From Chitinophaga filiformis (GTDB taxonomy: Bacteria; Bacteroidota; Bacteroidia; Chitinophagales; Chitinophagaceae), in assembly GCF_021646545.1 (NCBI RefSeq), contig NZ_JAKIRP010000001.1, positions 1,426,001 through 1,490,000 on the forward strand: a stretch of 64,000 bases of DNA, in the 5' to 3' direction. The position numbers and the translations under genes are program-made. Under the pieces are notes generated by a model. That model did no database searches, was not told where the DNA came from, and saw nothing but the letters and a program-made list of their open reading frames with translations. Shown one piece after another: positions 43,648-52,000 of this stretch (its first letter is position 1; each line of letters opens with the position of its first letter).

Positions 43648-46080
43648 ATGTTAAGAAAAATTATACTTCTCCTGATTCTCGCTATAAGTGCAATTACAAA
43701 TACCTCCGCTCAGTATGCGAATCTGGGTAGTGGTGATCTTAAAAGTTACGTATGGTGGTTTAACTGGAATGGATTCAGTCTGGTTAATGGTGCATCCCGT
43801 GACTTCACTACCGATGATGGCTTGCAGGTAAAAATTACTTTTTCGCAGGTAAGCGGGCCGTCGCTTGCTCCCAGGGTGATGGATACCTGGTCGGGAGCGG
43901 TACTGCATTATCTATACGATTTCTCTGACCCGGCGACGATGCCAGCTTTATATAATTTAACCCAGGGAGAGGACTCTTACTTTACCATGACTATTACCGC
44001 TACACGCGAAGGTCAGCCGGTACCCTTCACCTTTCTGGCCGCAGATGCAGAGGGCAGTCTGAGTCCGGTAGAATATACCACCTTTACTACCAGTGGCGGA
44101 AACTGGAGTTTCCTGGATTTCTTCAGAAATTCATCACAGACCGGTAATCCTGTGACAGGGTGTGGTACGCAGCAGATCGTTATTACAGATACACACGCCT
44201 CTCCGGATGGCTCACCTGTTGGACAGAACCCTTTAATGGCCACCATAGCTCCCGCTAATGGTACGTTGACAGTAGATGTTAAAATGGAAAGGACGGTGCC
44301 GGGTGGAATGGGCGTGGCATTTGGTGTTTATGCACCATTGGACAGAGGTGATCTGCCTGCGGGTTACGGATATGCAAGGCACCTGTTAAAATTTGTACGT
44401 AGTAATGGCTGTAATTTCAATCCTCCTTTTCCTGCCCTTACCCAGGATGAAAGTCTGAGACTAGGAAGTAGAGCAGGAGATGCAGATGGGGCTGATAATA
44501 CAGACGATAATCTTAACGGTGTTGATGAAGATGCTGTTACAACGTTCCCGGATTACACCGGCAATGGCATCTACAGCCTACAGCTGCCGCTGGCTAATAT
44601 AACAGGCGCTGATGCCTGGCTGACGGGTAGTTTTGACTATAACAGAAATGGGGTGTTTGATGTGAATGAAGCAGTGACGGTTGTCGTACCGCCTAATGCA
44701 ACAGTGGCCACATTAAACTGGACAGGATTACCAGCTAAGTTTACAACTGGTACTGGAGGGCTGTTTGCTTTCAGGTTTCGTTTATCTTCAAACCGTGCTG
44801 CTACACAGGATGTATCCATTGCCGCAGAGGATGGGGAGGTGGAAGATTATATGACGCGGGTAAATTCTCCATGTACTATCACTACTAATCCCACAGCAAG
44901 TTCCATTTGTGCAGGTAGTTCTGTGCAGTTGCTGGCAGGGGGGAGTGGTACCTACAGCTGGAGCCCAAGTGCCGGATTATCCGATGCAACTATAGCTGGT
45001 CCTATCGCTTCACCCACCACCACTACCGATTACGAAGTCACAGTGGAAGACGCAGGTGGATGCGGAGGAAAAGCGAGTGTGCGGGTGGTTGTAAATGACA
45101 TGGCAGATGTTGTTACCCGCGTTGATACAACAGTTTGTATTGGCAATCCGGTGCAGTTGACTACGCTTTCTGATAATGGTACGACTTTCAGCTGGACGCC
45201 GGTAACAGGACTGAATAACGCTGATATATTATCTCCCGTAGCAACACCTACCACTACCACCCGTTATACTGTTACTGCGGATAATGGTACCGGTTGTATT
45301 AGCCAGTCTTCGGTACTGATCAGTGTTTTGGGAACCCCAATGTCAGTAACACCTGGAGATACCGCTGTTTGTGAGGGAACTTCACTCACTTTACAGGCAA
45401 CAGGAGGAGATACATATGAATGGCTGGAAAATGGCATAGTGTTACGGGAATCAGGTAATGCTATTACCATATCGCCTGATCAGACCACCATTTATTCGGT
45501 TAACATTGTTAATAACACCTGCGGTGCAAATGAGAATTTCGTGATACCGGTAAACGTGCATGCACTGCCTGCTACGGCCGTTACAAGCACGAATGATATT
45601 GATTGTTCCCATGGTTCGTCCATGCTTCTTGCTACCGGAGGAACAAGTTATGTCTGGGACACTGTCGCGGGGATCAGTGATATGCAGATTGCCAATCCGG
45701 TAGTAGCTCCAACAACAACAACAACCTATTATGTGACTATCACGGATGATAATAAATGTGTTAACCGTGATTCGATCACTGTGTCGGTTGATTTAAGCGC
45801 CGGGCTAAGTGTCTATCCGATGCCATCAGCGTTTACACCCAATGGCGACGGAAAGAATGATTGTTTTGGTTTGAAATACTGGGGAGGCGTAAGGTCTCTG
45901 GCGTTCAGCATATATGATCGCTGGGGAACATTGGTGTTCAGTTCACAAGACGCAGGTGCCTGCTGGGATGGCACTTTTAAAGGTGTATTACAGCCTGTAG
46001 GCTCATACGTGTACTATGTAAAAGCTAAAACACTTTGTGGTGAAGTAGAGCGGAAAGGCGTAGTAACCTTAGTGCAATAA
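43648..46080 (+). CDS. Secreted adhesin-like protein with T9SS type B sorting domain
   Basis: The start ATG 43648 begins a signal peptide (LRKIILLLILAISAITNTSAQ). The 810-residue protein then has a CshA-like/collagen-binding-type region, a GEVED motif (around residue 410), two or three Ig-like/PKD repeats with the pattern SWSPSAGLSDATI and FSWTPVTGLNNADI, and a C-terminal gliding-motility CHU_C domain (AFTPNGDGKNDCFG ... FSIYDRWGTLVF ... PVGSYVYYVKAK). It would be exported by the T9SS and attached to or released from the cell surface, linking it to PorX in this window. Confidence 0.88.
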   Translation: MLRKIILLLILAISAITNTSAQYANLGSGDLKSYVWWFNWNGFSLVNGASRDFTTDDGLQVKITFSQVSGPSLAPRVMDTWSGAVLHYLYDFSDPATMPALYNLTQGEDSYFTMTITATREGQPVPFTFLAADAEGSLSPVEYTTFTTSGGNWSFLDFFRNSSQTGNPVTGCGTQQIVITDTHASPDGSPVGQNPLMATIAPANGTLTVDVKMERTVPGGMGVAFGVYAPLDRGDLPAGYGYARHLLKFVRSNGCNFNPPFPALTQDESLRLGSRAGDADGADNTDDNLNGVDEDAVTTFPDYTGNGIYSLQLPLANITGADAWLTGSFDYNRNGVFDVNEAVTVVVPPNATVATLNWTGLPAKFTTGTGGLFAFRFRLSSNRAATQDVSIAAEDGEVEDYMTRVNSPCTITTNPTASSICAGSSVQLLAGGSGTYSWSPSAGLSDATIAGPIASPTTTTDYEVTVEDAGGCGGKASVRVVVNDMADVVTRVDTTVCIGNPVQLTTLSDNGTTFSWTPVTGLNNADILSPVATPTTTTRYTVTADNGTGCISQSSVLISVLGTPMSVTPGDTAVCEGTSLTLQATGGDTYEWLENGIVLRESGNAITISPDQTTIYSVNIVNNTCGANENFVIPVNVHALPATAVTSTNDIDCSHGSSMLLATGGTSYVWDTVAGISDMQIANPVVAPTTTTTYYVTITDDNKCVNRDSITVSVDLSAGLSVYPMPSAFTPNGDGKNDCFGLKYWGGVRSLAFSIYDRWGTLVFSSQDAGACWDGTFKGVLQPVGSYVYYVKAKTLCGEVERKGVVTLVQ

Positions 46081-46777
46081 GAGACTGCGATATGCTAAAC
46101 GAAAGCCTTGCAAGAAATTTGCAGGGCTTTTTATTTGCATATAAGGCAAGTGTCATCCAGGGGCAGCTGAACAGTTGCATCATATGGATACACCTTGTTG
46201 GGTTTCATTAATTGAGAAGAATAGATGACTATTTTTACAAACACGATAAGCTGTGTGATGAGGAAGGGATAAAAAATTTCGAAGAGAGTTGTATCTTCAG
46301 CCCTAATAATTGAGTTTCAGTGCGATCTGGGTAATTATATCTTGAGACTCTCCAAAAATCGGGAGAGACTTTGCAGGAATTTTTGATCATCAACCATAGT
46401 ATGGCACCCGGGATGTCAGGAATCACAAACTATATGTATAACAACTACATACATAGCTCACTAATCCGGCCACGTTGATATATGCCAATACAAAAACGGG
46501 TTACAGGAGATCTGATACACATGTCGATGGGAAATATTGATGTCCAGTTTATAGCAATATTTTTCAGGCAACCTTGGGGACAATCCTGATATGACGTAAC
46601 AGAGCAGATTAACATTTTCATTGAACCGAACCACAGCTGTAGGAGACGAGAAGCTTAGCATGAAGTTAAGCTCGCAGACCGCCCTGGCAAATGCCATCTT
46701 TTTAACTGTATGAAAGGCGATTAAGGCTGCGGCACGCTACCAACTGACCTAATAGAGATGTAAAAATAAATTAAGTT
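46081..46777. other. Intergenic region, no gene seen
   Basis: The 697 bases start with a terminator at 46102-46132. Two short minus-strand frames (46235-46426 and 46461-46697) have no recognisable domains, low-information composition, and poor start contexts. I see no gene, promoter, repeat or tRNA that I could support here. Confidence 0.5.
46102..46132 (+). terminator. Terminator of the T9SS cargo gene
   Basis: A 12-bp stem (46102-46113 and 46119-46130, one wobble) with a 5-base loop is followed by T. It lies 21 bases after the stop codon. Confidence 0.88.
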
Positions 46778-49069
46778 ATGAACCGATTATTCATGCTCTT
46801 CTATTGTATGATGAGTTGTTTGATCCCCTGTCTGGCGCAGGATAATGTGCCGCCTTTAACACTGCAGCAGCTGCTGAAGAAGGAACGTCCGGATACAGCT
46901 GATCTGCGGATGTTGTTCAATGCAGGTATTTCATATATCAACAGGCCAGGCATTGAGCCGGGCGATATAGATACTGCTTCACTATGCGCAGCAAAAGCGC
47001 TTAAATCAGCCGTAAGTATAGGCAGTCATATGTGGGAAGGTCAAAGTTATTTACTCTTTTCAAAGATCTTACGCGAACAGAACGATGTTGTGAGAGGCAA
47101 GAATTATGCATTGAAAGCGGAGACCGTTTTTAAGGAGTATAAGGAAAAGGAAGCGCTTGCTGATACATATATGGAGCTGTGTGATTACTACCCGCCGGTA
47201 GATATTGAAAGTCTGAACACGCGGCTTAAGTATTACCGTGAAGCTGCGGCCCTTTATGGAGAGTTAGGGCTGAAATTAAAACAGGCGAACACGCTTTACA
47301 GGCTTGGTGATTACTATTCCTTTCTTCCTGACTATAATGAGGCGAAAAAAGTACTGTTGCAATCACTAGCCCTCTTTCAGGAGTTACATGTTCAGGAACT
47401 ACAAGGGATATATAACCTGTTAGGTGCGATGTGTAACCAGCTTGGCGATTCCGACAATGCGCTGAAATATGCTTTACTATCATTAAAAACAGCGCAGGCA
47501 GTCGGAGATAGCACAACGCAGCTTTGTACTATTTATAACAGATTAGGGATGATCTATATCAGGGTGGAAGATATTCCTAAGGCAATGCAAAGCTTTCAAA
47601 AGGCCCAGGCAATCGCGTTGAGATTAAAAGACACTCCAGCTATGCAGATACTGGCCCGTAATGTTGGCCAGGCTTATCAAAAAATGAATAAGCCCGAAGA
47701 AGCATTGAAAGTGCTGAAACAGGAAGAGCGTTATTATCCGCCAAAAAGCCCGGAGAACAAGATACTGATGTTTGAAAGTATTTTAAATGCGTACTGCTTG
47801 TTGGGTGACTTCAGGCGTGGAGCTCCCTATGCGCAGCAGCTGGAAGATATGCGGCGCACAATGTATCCCGACGATGCTTATCTGGAATATGTCTATACTG
47901 CGCTGGTCAACTATTACCTGGGCATTCGCCAGTACAATACGGCACACCAGTATGCCCAGACAATGCTGACGGTAGCCAGCAAGAACGGGAACCTGGCTTT
48001 TCGGGCAAGATCCTGCTCTTTTCTTTATCGCGCAGATTCTGCCATGGCTAACTATAAAGAAGCGTTTGAGCATTTTCGGATGTTTAAACTGGCGAACGAT
48101 TCCTTATTTAACATAGCCAAAATGCAGAAGATCGGCTATTTACAGGTGCAATTCGAAACAGAGCAGAAAGACCAGGCGCTGACGCTGAAAGAGCGGAACA
48201 TTGAATTGCTCACGCAGGAAGCACAGGCAGCCCGATTTACCAGGAATGTGATCATTGGCGGTGCTGGTATGCTGACGGCACTGCTATTGTTAGGCTACAA
48301 CCGTTATCAGTTGAAATTGCGCAGCAACCGGCAGTTGAAACAACAGCAGGATGAGATTAACCGTAAAAATCAGTCGCTGGAGGAGCTCATCTCCTCACAG
48401 AATAAATTGCTCGGTGAGAAGGAATGGCTGGTGAAAGAGATTCATCACCGCGTTAAAAACAACCTTCAGATTGTTATGAGCCTGTTGAATACACAGGCCG
48501 CATTTCTTGATGATAAAGACGCGTTGAATGCAATCAGGGAAAGCCGTTACCGCATGCAGGCGATCTCCCTTATCCATCAGAAACTTTACCAGTCAGACAA
48601 TATGGCGCGGATAGATATGCGCACTTATATCAATGAGTTGGTGATCTTTCTGAAAGATGGATTCTCAGATGTCAACAGGATAAATTTCGATTTGCAGATA
48701 GCTCCGGTGCGACTTGACGTATCCCAGTCTGTTCCTGTAGGACTGATCCTGAATGAAGCCATCACCAACGCTATCAAGTATGCGTTTACCGGCAAGGGAA
48801 CGATCATTGTTTCCCTGCAACCTGCAGATACCGGCTATCTGAAGCTTGTTATCGCCGATAACGGAAAGGGTTTTTCTGAAGGTGAAATACCTACTCAGAG
48901 AGGTTCAATGGGTATGATGCTGATGCATACACTGGCGGAACAATTAGATGGAAGCTTACAGATTCAGAGCCGTGGCGGTGTCACTATCACGGTTAGCTTC
49001 AGATATGAGGAGAAGGAAACTTTTGATAAGCCTGTAGAGTTCGATGAGAAGGTGGCAACTTATGTGTGA
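46778..49069 (+). CDS. TPR-containing sensor histidine kinase (HisKA_2 type)
   Basis: The 763-residue protein has an N-terminal signal segment, then about eight TPR helices (residues about 60-430), a coiled-coil, one membrane segment (NVIIGGAGMLTALLLLGYN, about 490-510), and a second coiled-coil. The kinase part starts with H556 in KEIHHRVKNNLQ, the HisKA_2 signature, and an HATPase_c domain with NEAITNAIKYAF and DNGKGF. No response regulator is adjacent, so it is an orphan. The TPR region likely lies outside the cytoplasm, with the kinase inside. Confidence 0.9.
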   Translation: MNRLFMLFYCMMSCLIPCLAQDNVPPLTLQQLLKKERPDTADLRMLFNAGISYINRPGIEPGDIDTASLCAAKALKSAVSIGSHMWEGQSYLLFSKILREQNDVVRGKNYALKAETVFKEYKEKEALADTYMELCDYYPPVDIESLNTRLKYYREAAALYGELGLKLKQANTLYRLGDYYSFLPDYNEAKKVLLQSLALFQELHVQELQGIYNLLGAMCNQLGDSDNALKYALLSLKTAQAVGDSTTQLCTIYNRLGMIYIRVEDIPKAMQSFQKAQAIALRLKDTPAMQILARNVGQAYQKMNKPEEALKVLKQEERYYPPKSPENKILMFESILNAYCLLGDFRRGAPYAQQLEDMRRTMYPDDAYLEYVYTALVNYYLGIRQYNTAHQYAQTMLTVASKNGNLAFRARSCSFLYRADSAMANYKEAFEHFRMFKLANDSLFNIAKMQKIGYLQVQFETEQKDQALTLKERNIELLTQEAQAARFTRNVIIGGAGMLTALLLLGYNRYQLKLRSNRQLKQQQDEINRKNQSLEELISSQNKLLGEKEWLVKEIHHRVKNNLQIVMSLLNTQAAFLDDKDALNAIRESRYRMQAISLIHQKLYQSDNMARIDMRTYINELVIFLKDGFSDVNRINFDLQIAPVRLDVSQSVPVGLILNEAITNAIKYAFTGKGTIIVSLQPADTGYLKLVIADNGKGFSEGEIPTQRGSMGMMLMHTLAEQLDGSLQIQSRGGVTITVSFRYEEKETFDKPVEFDEKVATYV

Positions 49070-49114
49070 TTGGATATAAGAAATACAGATGAAAGACTTG
49101 TTACCGGTATATCA

Positions 49115-49477
49115 TTATACCGGTAATTTTATTTTTTCACGTTGACCGTTCCCCCATTCGTTCAGTGATTGAACGATAGGGATCAATGTTTTCCCCTCGT
49201 CAGTCAGGGCGTATTCTACACGCGGGGGCACTTCCGGAAAAGCAAAGCGTTCAACGAAACCATATTTCTCCAGTTCTTTTAATTGTTGTACCAGCATGCG
49301 CTCGGAAATATTCGGAATGAGGGCTTTTAGCTGACTGTACCGCATTCTGCTGTGACCAAGGTGCCAGATAATGCCTGGTTTCCATCTACCTCCGAGTATC
49401 CGCAATGCGATAGCCATTCCACATGTTTCATACAGCTCTTGCGCATTGAGTGTATTGGTCGAAGACTCCTTTTTCAT
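49115..49477 (-). CDS. HxlR-family winged-helix regulator
   Basis: The 120-residue protein fits HxlR in length and motif: ILGGRWKPGIIWHL, then IPNISERMLVQQLKELEKYG and PPRVEYALTDEGKTL. Such regulators often sense reactive electrophiles through a cysteine and act on a divergent gene. Here the divergent partner is the SDR reductase, and repeat operators lie between the two. Confidence 0.93.
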   Translation of the reverse strand: MKKESSTNTLNAQELYETCGMAIALRILGGRWKPGIIWHLGHSRMRYSQLKALIPNISERMLVQQLKELEKYGFVERFAFPEVPPRVEYALTDEGKTLIPIVQSLNEWGNGQREKIKLPV

Positions 49478-49493
49478 TTCTAACTTATTTGTC

Positions 49494-49585
49494 AGTAATT
49501 AACAATTTTAATCCTGCTCTTCAAAGATAACTATAAAGTATCCGATGCTTTCAATTCTTACTGTTTAGTAAGTAATTAACAATTT
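49494..49585. promoter_or_regulatory. Direct-repeat operator for HxlR
   Basis: An identical 15-base word AGTAATTAACAATTT occurs at 49494-49508 and 49571-49585, 77 bases apart. The first copy is 17 bases upstream of the HxlR start, the second is just ahead of the SDR promoter. Similar AT-rich flanks include the palindromic TTACTGTTTAGTAA near the second copy. Confidence 0.6.
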
Positions 49586-49617
49586 CCCGCGTACTTACCC
49601 AAACCATCGCGCTGTTC

Positions 49618-49625
49618 TATGTTTG
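49618..49625 (+). promoter_or_regulatory. -7 promoter element of the SDR gene
   Basis: TATGTTTG is a perfect TAnnTTTG box 19 bases ahead of the SDR ATG at 49645. The -33 site is weak, which would suit a regulator-dependent promoter. Confidence 0.55.
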
Positions 49626-49644
49626 CGCCTCAATAAATCTAATT

Positions 49645-50379
49645 ATGGAAACGAGGAACATTGTCTTAATTACAGGTGTAAGCAGAAAAGAAGGTCTGGG
49701 ATATGAAACTGCCAGACAATTGGCAGAGCAGGGGTATAAGGTGATCATTACTGCGAGGGATTACCAGAAAGCAACGCAGCTAGCGGCAATCATGCAAGGG
49801 GATCAGTTAGATATTGTACCTATGGAATTGGACATTAACAATGCAGACAGCATCGCGAAGTGTGTGCAACAGGTAACAGCGCAATTCGGCCATTTGGATG
49901 TACTGATCAACAATGCAGGCGCCATGACAGATCTTACATCTACTATCGCGACGGCAGACCTGGGCGTGGTAAAATCATGTTTTGACAGTAATGTGTTTGG
50001 TCCCTGGCAGACAACACAGGCATTCCTGCCGTTGCTCAGGAAGAGTGCTCAACCACGTATCGTAAATGTCACCAGTGGTATGGGCTCTTATGACGATCCT
50101 GATTTTGGATTAAATCATTTCCCTGGTGTACTGTCAACATATGCACTGGCGAAGCTTACGTTCAATGCGTTGACGGTAAAAGTTGCGAAAGAACTGAAAG
50201 ACAAAAAGATATTAGTGAACGCGGTATGCCCGGGTTTTACGGCCACTTATGAAGGATTGAAAGAGCAAGGTGCAAGACCGGTAGAAGAGAGTGCAAAGAG
50301 CATTGTATGGGCAGCTACATTACCGGCAAATGGCCCTACGGGAGGATTTTTCCGTGACGGGAAGCCGCTGCCCTGGTAG
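49645..50379 (+). CDS. Short-chain dehydrogenase/reductase
   Basis: The 244-residue protein has the cofactor turn TGVSRKEGLGYE (residues 10-21), the NNAG motif (around residue 89), a catalytic serine in VTSGMGSY, and the Y-x3-K pair in STYALAK. The pattern is a classical NADP-type SDR. It is divergent from an HxlR regulator, which often controls aldehyde- or quinone-reducing enzymes, so a carbonyl or quinone substrate is plausible. Confidence 0.88.
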   Translation: METRNIVLITGVSRKEGLGYETARQLAEQGYKVIITARDYQKATQLAAIMQGDQLDIVPMELDINNADSIAKCVQQVTAQFGHLDVLINNAGAMTDLTSTIATADLGVVKSCFDSNVFGPWQTTQAFLPLLRKSAQPRIVNVTSGMGSYDDPDFGLNHFPGVLSTYALAKLTFNALTVKVAKELKDKKILVNAVCPGFTATYEGLKEQGARPVEESAKSIVWAATLPANGPTGGFFRDGKPLPW

Positions 50380-50439
50380 TAATACTTGTTTGAAAATAAA
50401 AAGCCACTGCAGGGGCTTTTTATTTTCAAACAAGTATTA
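50380..50439. terminator. Bidirectional terminator, perfect 26-bp stem
   Basis: Arms at 50380-50405 and 50414-50439 are fully complementary with an 8-base loop. The right arm includes the TAA stop of the receiver gene and the left arm begins right after the TAG stop of the SDR gene. It is the longest perfect stem seen in the window. Confidence 0.92.
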
Positions 50440-50853
50440 CATATCCTTAAAAATTTCGGTGATGGCGTTTTTCAGTTCTGTAGCCAGCAAAGGCTTCTTT
50501 AATAGTTTCAGCACCATCGGGTTGGCATAGGTACGGCTGAGGTCACCATAGTCGAGAGAGGACGACACCATGATAATATGGCATTGTGACTTAATCCTGG
50601 CAGGATAGCTGTAAAATGCCTCCAGGAATTCAAAACCATCCATCTCCGGCATTTGTATGTCGAGCAGCAATACGGTTGGCGGTATTTTAGGCAGGGTGAT
50701 ATTGGAAGACAGGAACTCAAGCGCTTTGTTTGCGTTGTTAAAGGCAAGCACAGTTCTGCTGATCTGTTGCAGCGTAATAAGTCGCTCATGCAGCAGCAGA
50801 TCTACTTCATTGTCATCTATCAGTATCACACGTAAATCAGGAATCGAAATCAT
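50437..50853 (-). CDS. Single-domain response regulator
   Basis: The 138-residue protein is a receiver domain only. D13 and D14 (LIDDNE) form the acidic pocket, D65 is the phosphorylation site in LLLDIQMPEMDG, and K119 region (LLKKPL) follows. There is no output domain, so it acts by protein contact or phosphotransfer. Its start overlaps the upstream receiver-kinase by 17 bases, implying translational coupling. Confidence 0.9.
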   Translation of the reverse strand: MISIPDLRVILIDDNEVDLLLHERLITLQQISRTVLAFNNANKALEFLSSNITLPKIPPTVLLLDIQMPEMDGFEFLEAFYSYPARIKSQCHIIMVSSSLDYGDLSRTYANPMVLKLLKKPLLATELKNAITEIFKDM

Positions 50854-51934
50854 TTCTGTTGGGAATGCTTATTTCAAATTGTGTACCTTCTCCATATTTT
50901 GATTCAACGTTGATAGTACCGCCAATTTTATTCAGCGCTTCTTTTACAATATACAAACCAATACCACTTCCTGGTTTATTATTATTTTTTGAACGGAAGA
51001 ACATCTTGAAGATGTTGTTAAGGTGCTCACTAAGTATACCTATCCCGTTATCTTCGATGGACAGGGTGGCTTTATGCGGCTCTACCTTCACTGAGAGTGT
51101 CACTTTCGGATTGCTCTCGTCCGGTTTCTGGTATTTCACCGCATTAGATATCAGGTTATTCAAAATAACACTGATACGGAAAGTATCTCCTTTGAAATCT
51201 ACCGGCTGATCAACATTCACCTGGAACTCGATGGCCGTGTTCTGATGGCGGAATGACGCAATACACTCCTGGATGAGATGTTCAAAGTTGATTTTTTCAT
51301 ATTCCACATCCAGCCTGGAATTGCGGTAGTATTCTATGATCTTCTGTATGAATCCGTCCAATTTGAGGATACACGCTTCGATCATATTGAGATAACCGTT
51401 GGGGTCGGTCACTGAGTTGTCGAGACGGCTCAGATTGATAATACCGAGTACCGACATCAGCGGAGAACGGAGGTCATGAGAAGTGGAATAGATAAAGCGG
51501 TTCAGCTCATCATTGATCTTTTCCAGTTCCAGGATCTTTTCTTTCAGCTGTTTGCGGGTAGAATATATTTCGAATGCATTGTTGATGGTACGGTGCAGTT
51601 CATGCTCATCCCATGGTTTTTTGATGTAGGAGAAGATATGTCCTTTGTTGATAGCGTCGATTATATCTTCTACATCCGTGTAACCAGTGAGGAGGATACG
51701 CATGGGGTCGGGGAGGGTATCCTTTATTTCATTAAAGAATTCAACCCCTGTAGATACGGGCATTTTCTGGTCGGCAATGATGATATGGACATCAATGCTT
51801 TTCAATAGCTGTTTGCCTTCCTGGGCAGAATTGGCGGTATAAATTTCATAACTTCTGCGGAACCCGGCTTTAAAAGCATTGAGGTTATGAACTTCATCGT
51901 CAATGTACAAAATCCTGATACGGTTGTCTTTCAT
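50837..51934 (-). CDS. Receiver-histidine kinase protein
   Basis: The start is ATG 51934 rather than an upstream TTG. The 365-residue protein has an N-terminal receiver domain (D12-D13, phosphorylation D55 in IIIADQKMP, residues about 1-120), a coiled-coil, and a kinase with H153 in TSHDLRSPL and an HATPase_c domain (NLISNAVKYQ, DNGIGI, GSGIGLYIV). The reversed order of receiver and kinase implies that it is regulated by an upstream phosphodonor, likely the 7TMR-DISM kinase next door. It is cytoplasmic. Confidence 0.9.
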   Translation of the reverse strand: MKDNRIRILYIDDEVHNLNAFKAGFRRSYEIYTANSAQEGKQLLKSIDVHIIIADQKMPVSTGVEFFNEIKDTLPDPMRILLTGYTDVEDIIDAINKGHIFSYIKKPWDEHELHRTINNAFEIYSTRKQLKEKILELEKINDELNRFIYSTSHDLRSPLMSVLGIINLSRLDNSVTDPNGYLNMIEACILKLDGFIQKIIEYYRNSRLDVEYEKINFEHLIQECIASFRHQNTAIEFQVNVDQPVDFKGDTFRISVILNNLISNAVKYQKPDESNPKVTLSVKVEPHKATLSIEDNGIGILSEHLNNIFKMFFRSKNNNKPGSGIGLYIVKEALNKIGGTINVESKYGEGTQFEISIPNRNDFDS

Positions 51935-52000
51935 CCATTTTCGTTTTGTCCGCAGGTTCAACTGTAAGGTTGATCAAATGGATTTTCCTGCGTGGGTATA

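Noticed and set aside
46235..46697. Short minus-strand frames of 63 and 78 codons after the T9SS cargo gene
   Set aside because: Composition looks non-coding, no family resemblance, and no ribosome site or promoter. Not called.
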